The notes under the pieces were generated by a model. It was not told where the DNA came from. It searched no databases and was given only the letters and a program-made list of their open reading frames with translations. The position numbers and the translations under genes are program-made. Shown piece after piece: positions 1 through 8,640 of a stretch of 18,819 nucleotides of DNA. The stretch spans positions 1 through 18,819 of the forward strand of contig JBGTCY010000054.1 of assembly GCA_041748615.1 (NCBI GenBank), read 5' to 3'. Every line of letters starts with the position of its first letter. Positions within the stretch are counted from its first letter, which is position 1. The DNA is from JBGTCY01 sp041748615. Its GTDB lineage: Bacteria > Bacteroidota > Bacteroidia > Chitinophagales > CAIOSU01.

Positions 1-140
1 AACGCTGCAAATATCAGAATACAGATGTAAGGAAGGTTAAAAAATCTTAAGGGCATTTCTGAAAATTACCATTCGCCTGTGGCTGAGGGATAAGGCAATT
101 AAAAAGTATCAATGTTTAGAAGCCATCGAAAATCATTTAT

Positions 141-160
141 AAACGCCCGCCTGGGCATTT
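141..160 (-). terminator. Possible intrinsic terminator after the anti-sigma pseudogene
   Basis: On the minus strand this reads as an 8-bp stem, AAATGCCC pairing with GGGCGTTT with one G-U wobble, around the loop AGGC. It lies about 50 bases beyond the old stop codon of the anti-sigma gene, so its position fits the end of the sigma/anti-sigma transcript. The trailing sequence is only moderately U-rich (TTTATAAATG), so the call is tentative. No gene is seen between positions 1 and 208. Confidence 0.35.
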
Positions 161-208
161 GTCCTTCAAGGGTTTGGATAAAAATTAGCCTTCCGGAACG
201 TCAATAGA

Positions 209-747
209 TTAGATATTCCCGACTACGTACATCTGCTCTAAAGTCGGAACCGGACTGCCACCCTTCCGCTCAAGTGTAACCGCAAAGGCTTGCGCGCTTT
301 CGATAGGATTCATTTTTTGAATCATCCGCAAGCACGCTTTTCTCCGATTCCAGCGCGGCAATTTTTTGTTCGGCTTCATTGAGTTTGTTGTATTGCATCA
401 CTTTCAATGCTCCACTCAAAAGCAGCAGCGCAACAGTAGCCTATCAGCCATTTGGAATTCCATCACGTTTCGGAATATCCAGCGCTATCATTCGCTCCAT
501 CCTGTTTCTTTTTTCTGGATTCCAACTGGTCAATTTCACTCAGAATTTTATTCTTTAAATGTGGGGGTGGAGTTTTCTTGTGCGCATCAATATAGTTGCC
601 CAACGCCTCGCGTATTGCATCAATCTCCTTCCTGATTTCAGAGTGCTGTGCAGCATACGCTTCCACCTGTCGCGCTTCTTCAGGCGAGGCAAGTCCAAGC
701 ACGTAGCTTTCTAAAATCCCGGATGATATGTATTTGTTCACATCCAC
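209..747 (-). pseudogene. Broken RskA-type anti-sigma factor gene
   Basis: Remains of a membrane anti-sigma factor that would hold the adjacent ECF sigma factor inactive. The first 94 codons (747 down to 463, GTG start) are an intact cytoplasmic sigma-binding domain, with ISSGILESYVLGLASPEEA near the N-terminus. They end at an early TGA. Reading on, the membrane helix (ATVALLLLSGAL) and the following coil (QYNKLNEAEQKIAALESEK) lie in another frame, about 440 down to 320. The typical family ending (QAFAVTLERKGGSPVPTLEQ, then MYVVGNI and a stop at 209-211) is in a third frame, about 301 down to 209. About 90-100 residues of the outer RskA domain are missing between coil and tail, judged against the usual length of roughly 260-280. 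The start lies one base after the sigma stop codon, so the pair was translationally coupled. An assembly error could explain one lesion but hardly all three. Confidence 0.8.
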
Positions 748-748
748 T

Positions 749-1282
749 TTATGAAACGATTTCTCTTAATATTTTCAATGCCGCTCTGACTTTCGTTTTC
801 ACGGTGCCCAGTGGTAGATTCAGTTTTTCAGCCGTTTCAGCATGGGTATATCCCTGAAAATAAACCAGGTCAATAATCTCTTTATCGTCCGGCTTCAGTT
901 TCTCCACGATTTCCCTCAAACCGATATGATCTGTATTTATTGTTTCTGTTAAACCATTGTTAAATACGAAATCGCTGCCTGTTTGGACTTGCTGCCTGTA
1001 GCCTTTTGTACGTGTGTGGTCTATCGCGCAGTTGCGGGCAATGCTGACAAGCCAGGTAAACAGCTTTCCTTTTGAGGCATCATACTGCTCCGCATTTTTC
1101 CAAATTTTTATGAAGGCTTCCTGCAATACATCTTCAGCCGCCTGCTCAGAGTGCACGATTTTTAAAATAATACCATAGAGCGCGGGAGAATAATTGTCAT
1201 AAATAATGGCAATAGCCTGGCGGTCTCTTTCTTTGAGAGACGTTACGAGAACTTCTTCAGCCGCATGCGCCAGGTTGCTCAA
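749..1282 (-). CDS. ECF-type RNA polymerase sigma factor
   Basis: Extracytoplasmic-function sigma-70 factor of 177 residues, the usual size. Region 2 spans about residues 18-90 (AIIYDNYSPALYGIILKI, then EDVLQEAFIKIWKN and GKLFTWLVSIARNCAIDHTR). Region 4 spans about 122-176, with the helix-turn-helix GYTHAETAEKLNLPLGTVKT. It would direct RNA polymerase to a small set of promoters, probably including its own and perhaps that of the divergent TonB receptor gene. The only start compatible with the upstream in-frame TAA is TTG at 1280-1282; no ATG or GTG lies between. No Shine-Dalgarno sequence is seen, which is common in Bacteroidota. The neighbouring anti-sigma gene is broken, so this factor may be unrestrained or controlled by something else. 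The family assignment is firm; the regulon is unknown. Confidence 0.95.
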   Translation of the reverse strand: MSNLAHAAEEVLVTSLKERDRQAIAIIYDNYSPALYGIILKIVHSEQAAEDVLQEAFIKIWKNAEQYDASKGKLFTWLVSIARNCAIDHTRTKGYRQQVQTGSDFVFNNGLTETINTDHIGLREIVEKLKPDDKEIIDLVYFQGYTHAETAEKLNLPLGTVKTKVRAALKILREIVS

Positions 1283-1372
1283 TTTATTTTTTTCGTGAGG
1301 TCGTAAAGGTAATTAGGATTTTTGAAATCCAAAACAACACTGACTTTCGTATGTTGGAAAAGTATCTAACTC

Positions 1373-3613
1373 ATGAAAAATATACTCTGCCTGCTTTGTT
1401 GTTTGTTTTATTGTTATTTCTCGTTTGCCCACATTGCTATTAAGGGAAAAATTGTTGACAGCCGCACGGATGAACCTATTCCAGGAGTAAACGTGACAAT
1501 TAAGAATCTCTCACAAGGCATCACTACAGACCTTGAAGGATACTTTACTTTGGTTTCCGATTCTGCAAGCATCACGCTGATTGTATCCCACATCGGTTTT
1601 GAAACGCAGGAAATTGCAATTGAGGCGCCTACCGATGAAATCACCATCCGGCTGCGCTCATTAGCGGTGAATATCGGGCAGATTACAGTCAACGGCTCAG
1701 ATGTATCCAACCTGAAAAGCATCAGCAAAGTGGACGTCAACCTGCGCCCTACCAATTCTTCACAGGATGTTTTGCGCATGGTTCCGGGGTTGTTCATCGC
1801 GCAACATGCGGGCGGAGGCAAAGCCGAGCAGATTTTCCTGCGCGGTTTTGATATTGACCACGGCACCGACATTGAAATCACCACTGACGGAATGCCGGTC
1901 AACATGGTGTCGCACGCGCACGGGCAGGGTTATGCCGACCTGCATTTTTTAACACCCGAACTGATTCGCGCTATTGATTTCGGAAAGGGACCGTACTATG
2001 CCAATCACGGAAATTTCGCCACTGCCGGATATGTTGACTTTCAAACATTGAACACGCTGGATAAAAGCATGGTGAAAATGGAAGCGGGCATGTTCGACAC
2101 ATACAGAATGCTGGCGATGATAGATTTGCTCGGCAAAACAAAACTGCGCGATGAACAAAGCGCGTATGTTTCTTTCGATTACAAAATGATGGACGGTGCG
2201 TTTGAAAGTCCGCAGAATTTCAATCGCGTGAATGTTTTTGGAAAATATCACGGTAGAATCAACAGCAAGACCTTCCTTACTTTTCAGTCTTCTTACTTCA
2301 CCAGCAAGTGGGACGCATCGGGGCAAATTCCGATACGCGCAGTTGAAAGCGGCAGGATCGGGCGCTTTGGCGCGATTGACGACACCGAAGGCGGACAAAC
2401 AAGCCGCGCAAATGTTATGGCGCTACTCGCCACCCCGCTGGGCAAAGGCACGATTCAAAATCAATTCTATTACTCCAAATATGATTTTGAACTGTATTCC
2501 AATTTCACTTTTTTCTTAGATGATTCTTTAAACGGTGACCAGATTCGACAAAAAGAAAGTCGTAATATTTTCGGATATAAGTCGCAGTATGCCGTGAAGC
2601 ACCAACGTGAAAGCATCAGTTTTAATACTACTGTTGGTGGTGGGTTGCGCTATGATGCTTCGTATGATAATGAGTTGTCGCATACTAAGAACCGCGTGGA
2701 AACGCTCGAACAAATCCAATTGGGGGATGTGGACGAGGCAAATTTGTTTTTATTCGTCAATGAAGAATTCAACTTCGGCAAGTTGATTATCAATCCTGCT
2801 GTAAGACTGGATTATTTCCGTTTTGAATATCTCAGCAGGCTCAATCAGCCGGAGAATAAAAGAGGTTCGGAACAAAAGTTATTCGCAAGCCCAAAGCTGA
2901 ATGTGTTGTATAACATTCGCCCGAATGTTCAACTGTATTTGAAATCGGGAATAGGATTTCATTCAAATGATACAAGAGGCGTAGTGATGCAAAACGGCAA
3001 TAAGATTTTACCCGCTGCCTATGGATCTGATTTTGGAACAATTCTGAAACCTTTCAATAAATTGCTTGTAAATGTTGCGGGATGGGTTCTTTACATGGAG
3101 CAGGAGTTTGTGTATGTTGGTGATGCAGGCATTGTAGAGCCTTCCGGCAAAACAATCCGCAAGGGTGTTGATTTATCATTGCGCTATCAAATCACCGACT
3201 GGCTGTATGCTGATTTTGATTTGAACTATACACATGCACGAGCCATCGGGGAGGAAAGCGGTGAGGATTACATTCCGCTTGCGCCTGATTTGACAAGCAT
3301 AGGCGGACTCACCTTCAAGCATAAAAGCGGTATCAACGGAAGTTTGCGTTACCGATACATCAAAGACCGTCCCGCCAATGAAGACAACAGCGTGACAGCC
3401 AAAGGCTATCTGGTGATGGACGCGCAACTCAATTATACACGCAAGAAATTTGAAATCGGTCTTTCAGTCGAAAATCTGCTGAACACCGAATGGAACGAAG
3501 CGCAGTTTGATACGGAATCACGGTTGAGGGATGAGCCTGAGCCTGTTTCCGAATTACACTTCACCCCGGGTTTCCCGTTTTTTATGAGGGGAAGTTTGGC
3601 ATATTTTTTTTAA
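1373..3613 (+). CDS. TonB-dependent outer membrane receptor with histidine-rich plug
   Basis: Outer-membrane transporter of 746 residues that would import a ligand using energy passed on by TonB. In order: signal peptide (about 1-19); carboxypeptidase-regulatory-like beta-sandwich (about 22-95, IKGKIVDSRTDEPIPGVNV); plug (about 115-225); 22-strand barrel to the C-terminal phenylalanine (GSLAYFF), a normal complete end. The plug holds the conserved block AEQIFLRGFDIDHGTDIEIT and the stretch HAHGQGYADLHFL. H145, H163, H181, H183, H191 and H212 make the plug unusually rich in histidine, which may mean a metal or metal complex as substrate (inference). It is divergent from the ECF sigma factor across 90 bases. 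No SusD-like partner gene follows, so a glycan role is less likely. The ATG start directly precedes a good signal peptide. Confidence 0.93.
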   Translation: MKNILCLLCCLFYCYFSFAHIAIKGKIVDSRTDEPIPGVNVTIKNLSQGITTDLEGYFTLVSDSASITLIVSHIGFETQEIAIEAPTDEITIRLRSLAVNIGQITVNGSDVSNLKSISKVDVNLRPTNSSQDVLRMVPGLFIAQHAGGGKAEQIFLRGFDIDHGTDIEITTDGMPVNMVSHAHGQGYADLHFLTPELIRAIDFGKGPYYANHGNFATAGYVDFQTLNTLDKSMVKMEAGMFDTYRMLAMIDLLGKTKLRDEQSAYVSFDYKMMDGAFESPQNFNRVNVFGKYHGRINSKTFLTFQSSYFTSKWDASGQIPIRAVESGRIGRFGAIDDTEGGQTSRANVMALLATPLGKGTIQNQFYYSKYDFELYSNFTFFLDDSLNGDQIRQKESRNIFGYKSQYAVKHQRESISFNTTVGGGLRYDASYDNELSHTKNRVETLEQIQLGDVDEANLFLFVNEEFNFGKLIINPAVRLDYFRFEYLSRLNQPENKRGSEQKLFASPKLNVLYNIRPNVQLYLKSGIGFHSNDTRGVVMQNGNKILPAAYGSDFGTILKPFNKLLVNVAGWVLYMEQEFVYVGDAGIVEPSGKTIRKGVDLSLRYQITDWLYADFDLNYTHARAIGEESGEDYIPLAPDLTSIGGLTFKHKSGINGSLRYRYIKDRPANEDNSVTAKGYLVMDAQLNYTRKKFEIGLSVENLLNTEWNEAQFDTESRLRDEPEPVSELHFTPGFPFFMRGSLAYFF

Positions 3614-3690
3614 ACGAATCCTTGAAAATCTACGTTCTCTGAAATCCAAAACGCGCGGTTAAGCATTCACCCTAATTTATTTCCGAGAGG

Positions 3691-4605
3691 TTAGAGTAAG
3701 GTGTCTGAACGCCTGTTTTTTCGCAATTTATTTATCTCTTCGCGAAGTTGAGTATTAATGGTATCGTGAGGGATAGACAACTCTTCGGCTAAATCCTGCT
3801 TGCTGTAATTTCCGAAACACAAGAGATCAATCATCTTATTTTCTTCAGTCGCTGAATTATCCCTGAAATCAGAACGCTGAAAAGCGCTATTCCTTTCTGC
3901 CGCGTGTTTTAGCGCAATATTCACCATCCAGGGGTACAACTTGTCGGCTTTTTGATCAAACGTGGAGAAATTTTCATGAATAGCGCTAAATGTGTGCTTT
4001 AAAACCTCTTGCGCTTCGGATTCTTCAGGGATGACGTAGAGTATCTTGGAGTATAAAATATGTGCAAATTTATCATATAACACCTCCATTCCCCTCTTGT
4101 CGCGGCACGCAAGCAATGATATCAGTTCTGATTCTTTGAAGTAAGCCGCAACGCATTTAAGTAATCGGGATACTTTATCTAAATGTTCGTTGGGTATTTC
4201 CTGATTTTTTTGTAAACGGTTTTGCGGCTTTCTGAAATAAGTGGAAAGAACACCTACTTTTTCTTCGCCTGTAAGAAGCGGAACAGATTTTACAGAACGA
4301 AAACCTATTGCTTTTGCTACCCCGCTAAGCGCGCGCTCCAAAGCAATATCTTCCTCAACATCATAAATGATAACTTGTTTTCCCATTCCAATGGCTCTTC
4401 CGCAAGGAGTAGGGTCGAATGGCTTCACTCTATTTAAACGTACAATAAAATCATTATTCAACCCTTTCTGAGCAATGACACATAATGTTTCGTCCTCCCT
4501 GTCAAAAAGTTGAATTATGCCCATATCTGCCGCATCATATGCAATCGCTTCTTCTAAAAGGTGATTTAACTTCTCAGAAATACCGGTGGATAGTTGTGGT
4601 ACCAT
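3691..4605 (-). CDS. GAF domain fused to a degenerate ECF-sigma-like domain
   Basis: A 304-residue protein of unusual build. Residues about 10-155 form a GAF domain of the type common in bacterial kinases: AADMGIIQLFDRE, then CGRAIGMGKQVIIYDVEED, then GFRSVKSVPLLTGEEKVGVL. Residues about 165-240 align with ECF sigma region 2: ACRDKRGMEVLYDKFAHILY and DKLYPWMVNIALKHAAE match RDRQAIAIIYDNYSPALY and GKLFTWLVSIARNCAID of the sigma factor at 749-1282. Residues about 256-298 resemble region 4 (NYSKQDLAEELSIPHDTINT). Key positions have drifted: EDVLQEAF has become QEVLKHTF, and GTVKT has become DTINT. It may be a ligand-controlled sigma factor or a modulator that no longer drives promoters. An in-frame TGA lies upstream and ATG is the only plausible start. 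It converges on the TonB receptor gene with a 77-base gap. Confidence 0.8.
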   Translation of the reverse strand: MVPQLSTGISEKLNHLLEEAIAYDAADMGIIQLFDREDETLCVIAQKGLNNDFIVRLNRVKPFDPTPCGRAIGMGKQVIIYDVEEDIALERALSGVAKAIGFRSVKSVPLLTGEEKVGVLSTYFRKPQNRLQKNQEIPNEHLDKVSRLLKCVAAYFKESELISLLACRDKRGMEVLYDKFAHILYSKILYVIPEESEAQEVLKHTFSAIHENFSTFDQKADKLYPWMVNIALKHAAERNSAFQRSDFRDNSATEENKMIDLLCFGNYSKQDLAEELSIPHDTINTQLREEINKLRKNRRSDTLL

Positions 4606-4939
4606 ACTTAATAATCGTTTGCGTTTTTTACAGCGTCAAAAGCATTTTAAACAGCCCTGTTAGCTGTTTCAGCAGTACCAAGATAATTACCATGTACTTC
4701 CAAAACATTACATAATTCAAGAGAAAGTTTACATAGTTCACAGGTTAGTGCAATTTTTTGAGTAAACATAAACACAACCTCCATTCTAAATTCATTGCTA
4801 AGTCCGCATCTGCAAACAATTTATTTCCTATGAAAATGGAAAATAAATGTGGTCTCGAAATCCAAACTCCATTTTTATTTCGTAGGTATTGTCATTCATT
4901 CATTTTTAATCAATTTTTTAAACCAAAAAACAAATCACC
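4606..4939. promoter_or_regulatory. Divergent intergenic region between the GAF-sigma and DUF4331 genes
   Basis: 334 bases without a credible gene, AT-rich, between two divergent starts, so it must hold both promoters. A 7-bp inverted repeat, AAACAGC and GCTGTTT with a 7-base loop, lies at 4649-4669 close to the GAF-sigma start and could be an operator or a leader hairpin. The ten bases GAAATCCAAA at 4857-4866 recur beside the TonB receptor gene. No clear TTTG / TAnnTTTG promoter pair of the Bacteroidota type could be placed with confidence. The sequence before the DUF4331 start is A-rich with no Shine-Dalgarno motif. Confidence 0.4.
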
Positions 4940-7045
4940 ATGAAAAAGATTACCACTCACATCATCAGCCTAATGTCGTTGATGCTACTGGGCGCAACAG
5001 TGTTTGCATCCAGCCACAGGGAGGCTCCCTACATCGCCAATGATCCGCAAGCGGATAACACTGACGTGTATGCGTTTCGCAGTCCCGACAACCCCAATAT
5101 GATTACGATAATCGCATTGTATATACCGATGCAACTGCCGCATGGCGGTCCGAATTATTACGGCTTCGGGGAAAACATCCGCTACGAGATTCACATTGAC
5201 AACGATGCGGGCACCATCAGAACGCTTTCAGATGGCACTAAATCGGGTGATGATATCATCTACCGCTTCACGTTTACCAAGACGAATGAAGACCCGACCA
5301 CGTTCTTCAACATCAGGCTGGGTAAGCAAAACCAAAAGCTGACTTATTTACTCGAGCGCAGCATAGACGGTGGGCGCACATTTCAGCGTATTGTTCAAAA
5401 CGGAACGGTGCCGCCTTACAACATCGGTCCGCGTTCGATTGAGAGCGCAGTGGGGTTGGGCGCATCAAGCTATGAAGCGCTCTTTTTGAATGCCATCCAA
5501 ACGGCCACTACCGGAGAGAAGGTTTTCTGCGGTCCTGTTGATGACCCTTTCTTTGTTGACCTTGGAGGGGTTTTTGATTTGGGCGATTTACCAAGACAAT
5601 CCGGTCAGAGCCGCGATGGTCTGGCTTGTTTTAATGTAAGCGCGATAGCGATTCAGGTTCCGATTTCGACATTACAAAAAGACAACAAGCATGTGAGCCA
5701 GGCTGCGAACATTCTCGATTCCGATTTCGTGATTGGCGTATGGGCATCCGCGAGCCGCCCGAAGGTGAGGATTCTGAATACTCCGAATGAAATCAAATTT
5801 AAGCCGGGTCATCCGGTTGAGTTGCCGGGATTAACAGGAACGTGGAGACAGATTTCTCGCCTCGGCATGCCGTTGACAAATGAAGTGGTGATCCCGATTG
5901 GACAAAAAGATTATTGGAACGCGCTGACTCCTTATACGGAAGACCCCACCCATTTCCAATATTTTTACAATCCTGAATTGGCGCTTTACATGGATGATGA
6001 TCTATTCGGTGGCGCGGTTCCTTCATTCTCCCCGCTGCGCATCCAGAAAAATTCTCTCCAGTCGTTTGATTTCACCAATGGCGCAGATGGATTGTTTCCG
6101 CTTAAAGGCAGCTCAGCCTTGAACGGCACTGCGCTCTCTAATGCCAACTTTGGCGCTTTACTGCTGCCGGGCGCAGGGAAGCCGCGTTCGGTGGACTTAT
6201 GGCCCATCTTTTATACAGGCGTTCCGAACATGCCTCCCTATCAATTAGCGACAGGAAAAGGAGGAAACCCGCTTGCAATAGGAAAACCTTTCATCAACAA
6301 TTTTCTGCCGAGCGGTGGTGATATGCTTCGTCTCAACATGGCAGTTCCGATAACTCCCAGAGATGACGCAAACTTCAGCTCGCTTGGTCTTGTGTGGGCG
6401 GCAGTTCTGGGCTTGACAGACCCTACTTACGCAAACATTAATCTGGAATTCATTCCCAACATGGATGGATTTCCAAATGGAAGAAGGTTGGAAGATGATG
6501 TTACCCGCATTGAATTACAGGCGGTGAGCGGCATTGTGCTCGCAGCAATCGGCTTGTGGTATGATGATTATATCGCGGGTTCACCTAATCCTGTGACTCA
6601 GGATTTGCTGAGTGTGCTGACTTATTCCACCGGAGTGGAAGAGAATGATACTACATTTCGCGATGAATTCCCATTTGTGCAACTACCTTGGGAAGGCACG
6701 GGCAAGTGCGGTGGCGCACCTGTGATGATGGCAGCGATGAAGCAGATTGAAGGCAACGGGTTAGGTCTCAGCGTGCCAAAAGCGATGATAAATGCCGGCA
6801 ATTACCCGAATCCTTTTTCACAGACCACCACTTTCAAATACAACGTGAACACCGACAGCCGCATTACGATTGAAGTGTATGACATGGGAGGAAGGTTAGT
6901 GAGGACGCTTGAGGATGAATACAAGAACGCAGGCGCTTACACCACCCAGTGGAACGCGGGCAACCTCATTCCCGGCACTTACATTATTTCGCTGATGTCG
7001 GATGGAAAGCTTTTGCAATCCGTGAAGGCGATTAAGAGTGAATAA
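4940..7045 (+). CDS. Secreted DUF4331 family protein with T9SS type A sorting domain
   Basis: A 701-residue exported protein. Residues 1-23 are a signal peptide (cleavage likely after VFA). The mature protein begins SSHREAPYIANDPQADNTDV, the hallmark start of the DUF4331 family, and the domain fills residues 24 to about 600. Residues about 616-701 form a T9SS type A sorting domain (GNYPNPFSQTTTFKYNV, VYDMGGRLVRTL, PGTYIISLMSDGK), so the protein is probably moved across the outer membrane and attached to the surface or released. DUF4331 has no established biochemical function that I know of. The following TPR lipoprotein and barrel protein on the same strand, and the TonB receptor nearby, suggest a cell-surface complex or uptake system. 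The ATG start gives the signal peptide directly. Confidence 0.92.
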   Translation: MKKITTHIISLMSLMLLGATVFASSHREAPYIANDPQADNTDVYAFRSPDNPNMITIIALYIPMQLPHGGPNYYGFGENIRYEIHIDNDAGTIRTLSDGTKSGDDIIYRFTFTKTNEDPTTFFNIRLGKQNQKLTYLLERSIDGGRTFQRIVQNGTVPPYNIGPRSIESAVGLGASSYEALFLNAIQTATTGEKVFCGPVDDPFFVDLGGVFDLGDLPRQSGQSRDGLACFNVSAIAIQVPISTLQKDNKHVSQAANILDSDFVIGVWASASRPKVRILNTPNEIKFKPGHPVELPGLTGTWRQISRLGMPLTNEVVIPIGQKDYWNALTPYTEDPTHFQYFYNPELALYMDDDLFGGAVPSFSPLRIQKNSLQSFDFTNGADGLFPLKGSSALNGTALSNANFGALLLPGAGKPRSVDLWPIFYTGVPNMPPYQLATGKGGNPLAIGKPFINNFLPSGGDMLRLNMAVPITPRDDANFSSLGLVWAAVLGLTDPTYANINLEFIPNMDGFPNGRRLEDDVTRIELQAVSGIVLAAIGLWYDDYIAGSPNPVTQDLLSVLTYSTGVEENDTTFRDEFPFVQLPWEGTGKCGGAPVMMAAMKQIEGNGLGLSVPKAMINAGNYPNPFSQTTTFKYNVNTDSRITIEVYDMGGRLVRTLEDEYKNAGAYTTQWNAGNLIPGTYIISLMSDGKLLQSVKAIKSE

Positions 7046-7049
7046 GATG

Positions 7050-7064
7050 CCTTAGGTTCCCTAA
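7050..7064 (+). repeat. Short hairpin after the DUF4331 gene
   Basis: CTTAGG and CCTAAG form a perfect 6-bp stem with a 3-base loop just after the DUF4331 stop codon. A second imperfect stem-loop follows within about 45 bases (AGAAAG ... CTTTCT enclosing GGGC ... GCCC). Neither is followed by a U-tract, so they may be mRNA-stabilising ends or weak terminators. The 227-base gap to the TPR gene also contains the hairpin GAATAA-GAGA-TTATTC at 7167-7182. No gene is seen in the gap. Confidence 0.3.
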
Positions 7065-7272
7065 GAAAGCGGCAGGGCGGTGAATGCTTTGCCCCTTTCT
7101 CTTCGGAGCTTCACAAATTTAAAATAATGCATTAACCGCAGAAAACAATGGGTAAATAATCACGGAGAATAAGAGATTATTCCTTTGCGAAGCCCAGCGT
7201 TTTTTGCGGTTCTTGCTTTTGTATTCAAATTATTTAATTTTTAAAATCTGTAACTCACTTCAATACATTTTT

Positions 7273-8640
7273 ATGAAACAGCACCTTCTTAAACCCAAAA
7301 TTATACTGGCAACAGCTATTTTAATTATTTCCTTTTCTTCCTGCCATAACCACCACCACCACGAACATTTCAGTGGAATCCCGGAACTCAAAAAGCGCAA
7401 CGTGATGCTGATGGAACCGCTTGCGGAATGGGATGAAGTGCAGACACGCTTTGCCAACCTTGAGCGTGACATTAAAAAAAATCAGAACGATGCCGCAGCC
7501 AAGTTGAGCCTTGCAGACATCTATCTGAACGAAGCCCGGGTAACCGGAGATGAACATTATTACACCGGGGCTGCCCTGCACATCCTCAACGATGTTCTCG
7601 AAAATGATTTGAAGGGAGCTGAACGAAATCAAAAGAATGACGACCTGAAATTTCGGGCATTGACGATGAAGGCGATTGCGATGGCATCAGAGCATCAATT
7701 CGCGCAAGCGCTTGAAACCGCAAATGAAGCCGTTGCCATGAACCCGTACAATTCGCTCATTTACGGTGTGCTCGTGGATGCGAATGTTGAACTAGGAAAT
7801 TACGATGAAGCAGTGAAGATGTGTGAAAAGATGATGGACCTGCGTCCTGATTTGCGCTCTTATTCGCGCGCATCTTACCTGCGTGAAATACATGGCGATA
7901 TTGATGGTGCGATTGAAGTGATGCAACTTGCCGTGTCCGCAGGGGCGCCCGGTCAGGAGCAAACAGCATGGGCGCGTGTCGCACTTGGTAAACTGTGGGA
8001 AAGCCAGGGTGACCTTACCAACGCGGAAGTTCAATACGTAATCGTGCTACAGGAGCGTCCGAATTATCCTCACGCGCTTGCGGGCTTGGGAAGAGTGGAA
8101 ATGAAAAAGAAGAATTTTGTTGAAGCAGAAAAATTATTTAAACGTGCAATCGAAATCACGCCTTCTGCCGGATTCTATGAAGACATGGCGATGTTGTATC
8201 TGCGGACAGGTGATTCTCACAAACAAAAAGAAGCAGTCGCTTCCGCCATGAAGGAACTGAACCATCATCACCATCACGGCAGCAACGTGGGATTGGAACA
8301 AGCCTATCTGCACCTTCGGCTCAATAATGATTATAATGCGGCTCTTAAATGCATGAAAAATGAAATCAAAATGCGTCCGGACAATATCGAAGTGAGTAAA
8401 GTATTAGCATGGATTTACCTGATGAAAAAAGACTTCAAAAAGTCAGAAGATTACTTGAGGAAGGCGATGAATACCAATTCTCAGGAGGTTGAACTGCTTT
8501 ACATAGCAGGATTGGTAAAAATTCGCAACGGGCAGGTTGAGGAGGGGAAGGCATTGCTGAAAAAATCTTTGGAGGATAATCCTTACTTCGAGCATAGTTA
8601 TTTGGTGAAAGAAGCCGGTGCCTTGCTTGCAAAAATGTAA
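7273..8640 (+). CDS. TPR-repeat lipoprotein with two histidine clusters
   Basis: A 455-residue protein starting at ATG 7273; an upstream TTG extension (7204) would bury the signal sequence and is rejected. Residues 1-23 are a lipoprotein signal peptide with lipobox FSSC and lipidated Cys24. Directly after it comes H25, H27-H30 and H32, a cluster placed where it would sit at the membrane surface. The rest is helical tetratricopeptide repeats (for example AEVQYVIVLQERPNYPHALA and AEKLFKRAIEITPSAGFYED), a fold for holding partner proteins. Five histidines in a row stand at residues 331-335, between repeats. Two such clusters suggest metal binding or sensing (inference). It follows the DUF4331 gene and is 50 bases before a beta-barrel gene, so the three probably act together at the outer membrane. 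No enzymatic motif is seen. Confidence 0.88.
   Translation: MKQHLLKPKIILATAILIISFSSCHNHHHHEHFSGIPELKKRNVMLMEPLAEWDEVQTRFANLERDIKKNQNDAAAKLSLADIYLNEARVTGDEHYYTGAALHILNDVLENDLKGAERNQKNDDLKFRALTMKAIAMASEHQFAQALETANEAVAMNPYNSLIYGVLVDANVELGNYDEAVKMCEKMMDLRPDLRSYSRASYLREIHGDIDGAIEVMQLAVSAGAPGQEQTAWARVALGKLWESQGDLTNAEVQYVIVLQERPNYPHALAGLGRVEMKKKNFVEAEKLFKRAIEITPSAGFYEDMAMLYLRTGDSHKQKEAVASAMKELNHHHHHGSNVGLEQAYLHLRLNNDYNAALKCMKNEIKMRPDNIEVSKVLAWIYLMKKDFKKSEDYLRKAMNTNSQEVELLYIAGLVKIRNGQVEEGKALLKKSLEDNPYFEHSYLVKEAGALLAKM

Noticed and set aside
366..857. Plus-strand open frames of 89 and 69 codons opposite the anti-sigma and sigma genes
   Set aside because: They lie antisense to recognisable sigma and anti-sigma sequence, have no family features, and are shadows of those genes.
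1414..3427. Several minus-strand open frames inside the TonB receptor gene
   Set aside because: They overlap a full-length receptor with continuous domain matches; composition is of the shadow kind.
1373..3613. SusC-type glycan uptake locus
   Set aside because: No SusD partner or glycoside hydrolase gene is present and the plug is of a different, histidine-rich subgroup.
4758..5043. Small plus-strand frames before the DUF4331 gene
   Set aside because: No family resemblance, no supporting start signal, and the second overlaps the DUF4331 start in another frame.
7204..7272. Longer TTG start for the TPR lipoprotein
   Set aside because: It would put 23 extra residues before a textbook lipoprotein signal peptide that begins exactly at ATG 7273.
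8263..8277. Histidine run as an artificial affinity tag
   Set aside because: It is internal, encoded by mixed codons and in a gene that otherwise looks entirely natural.
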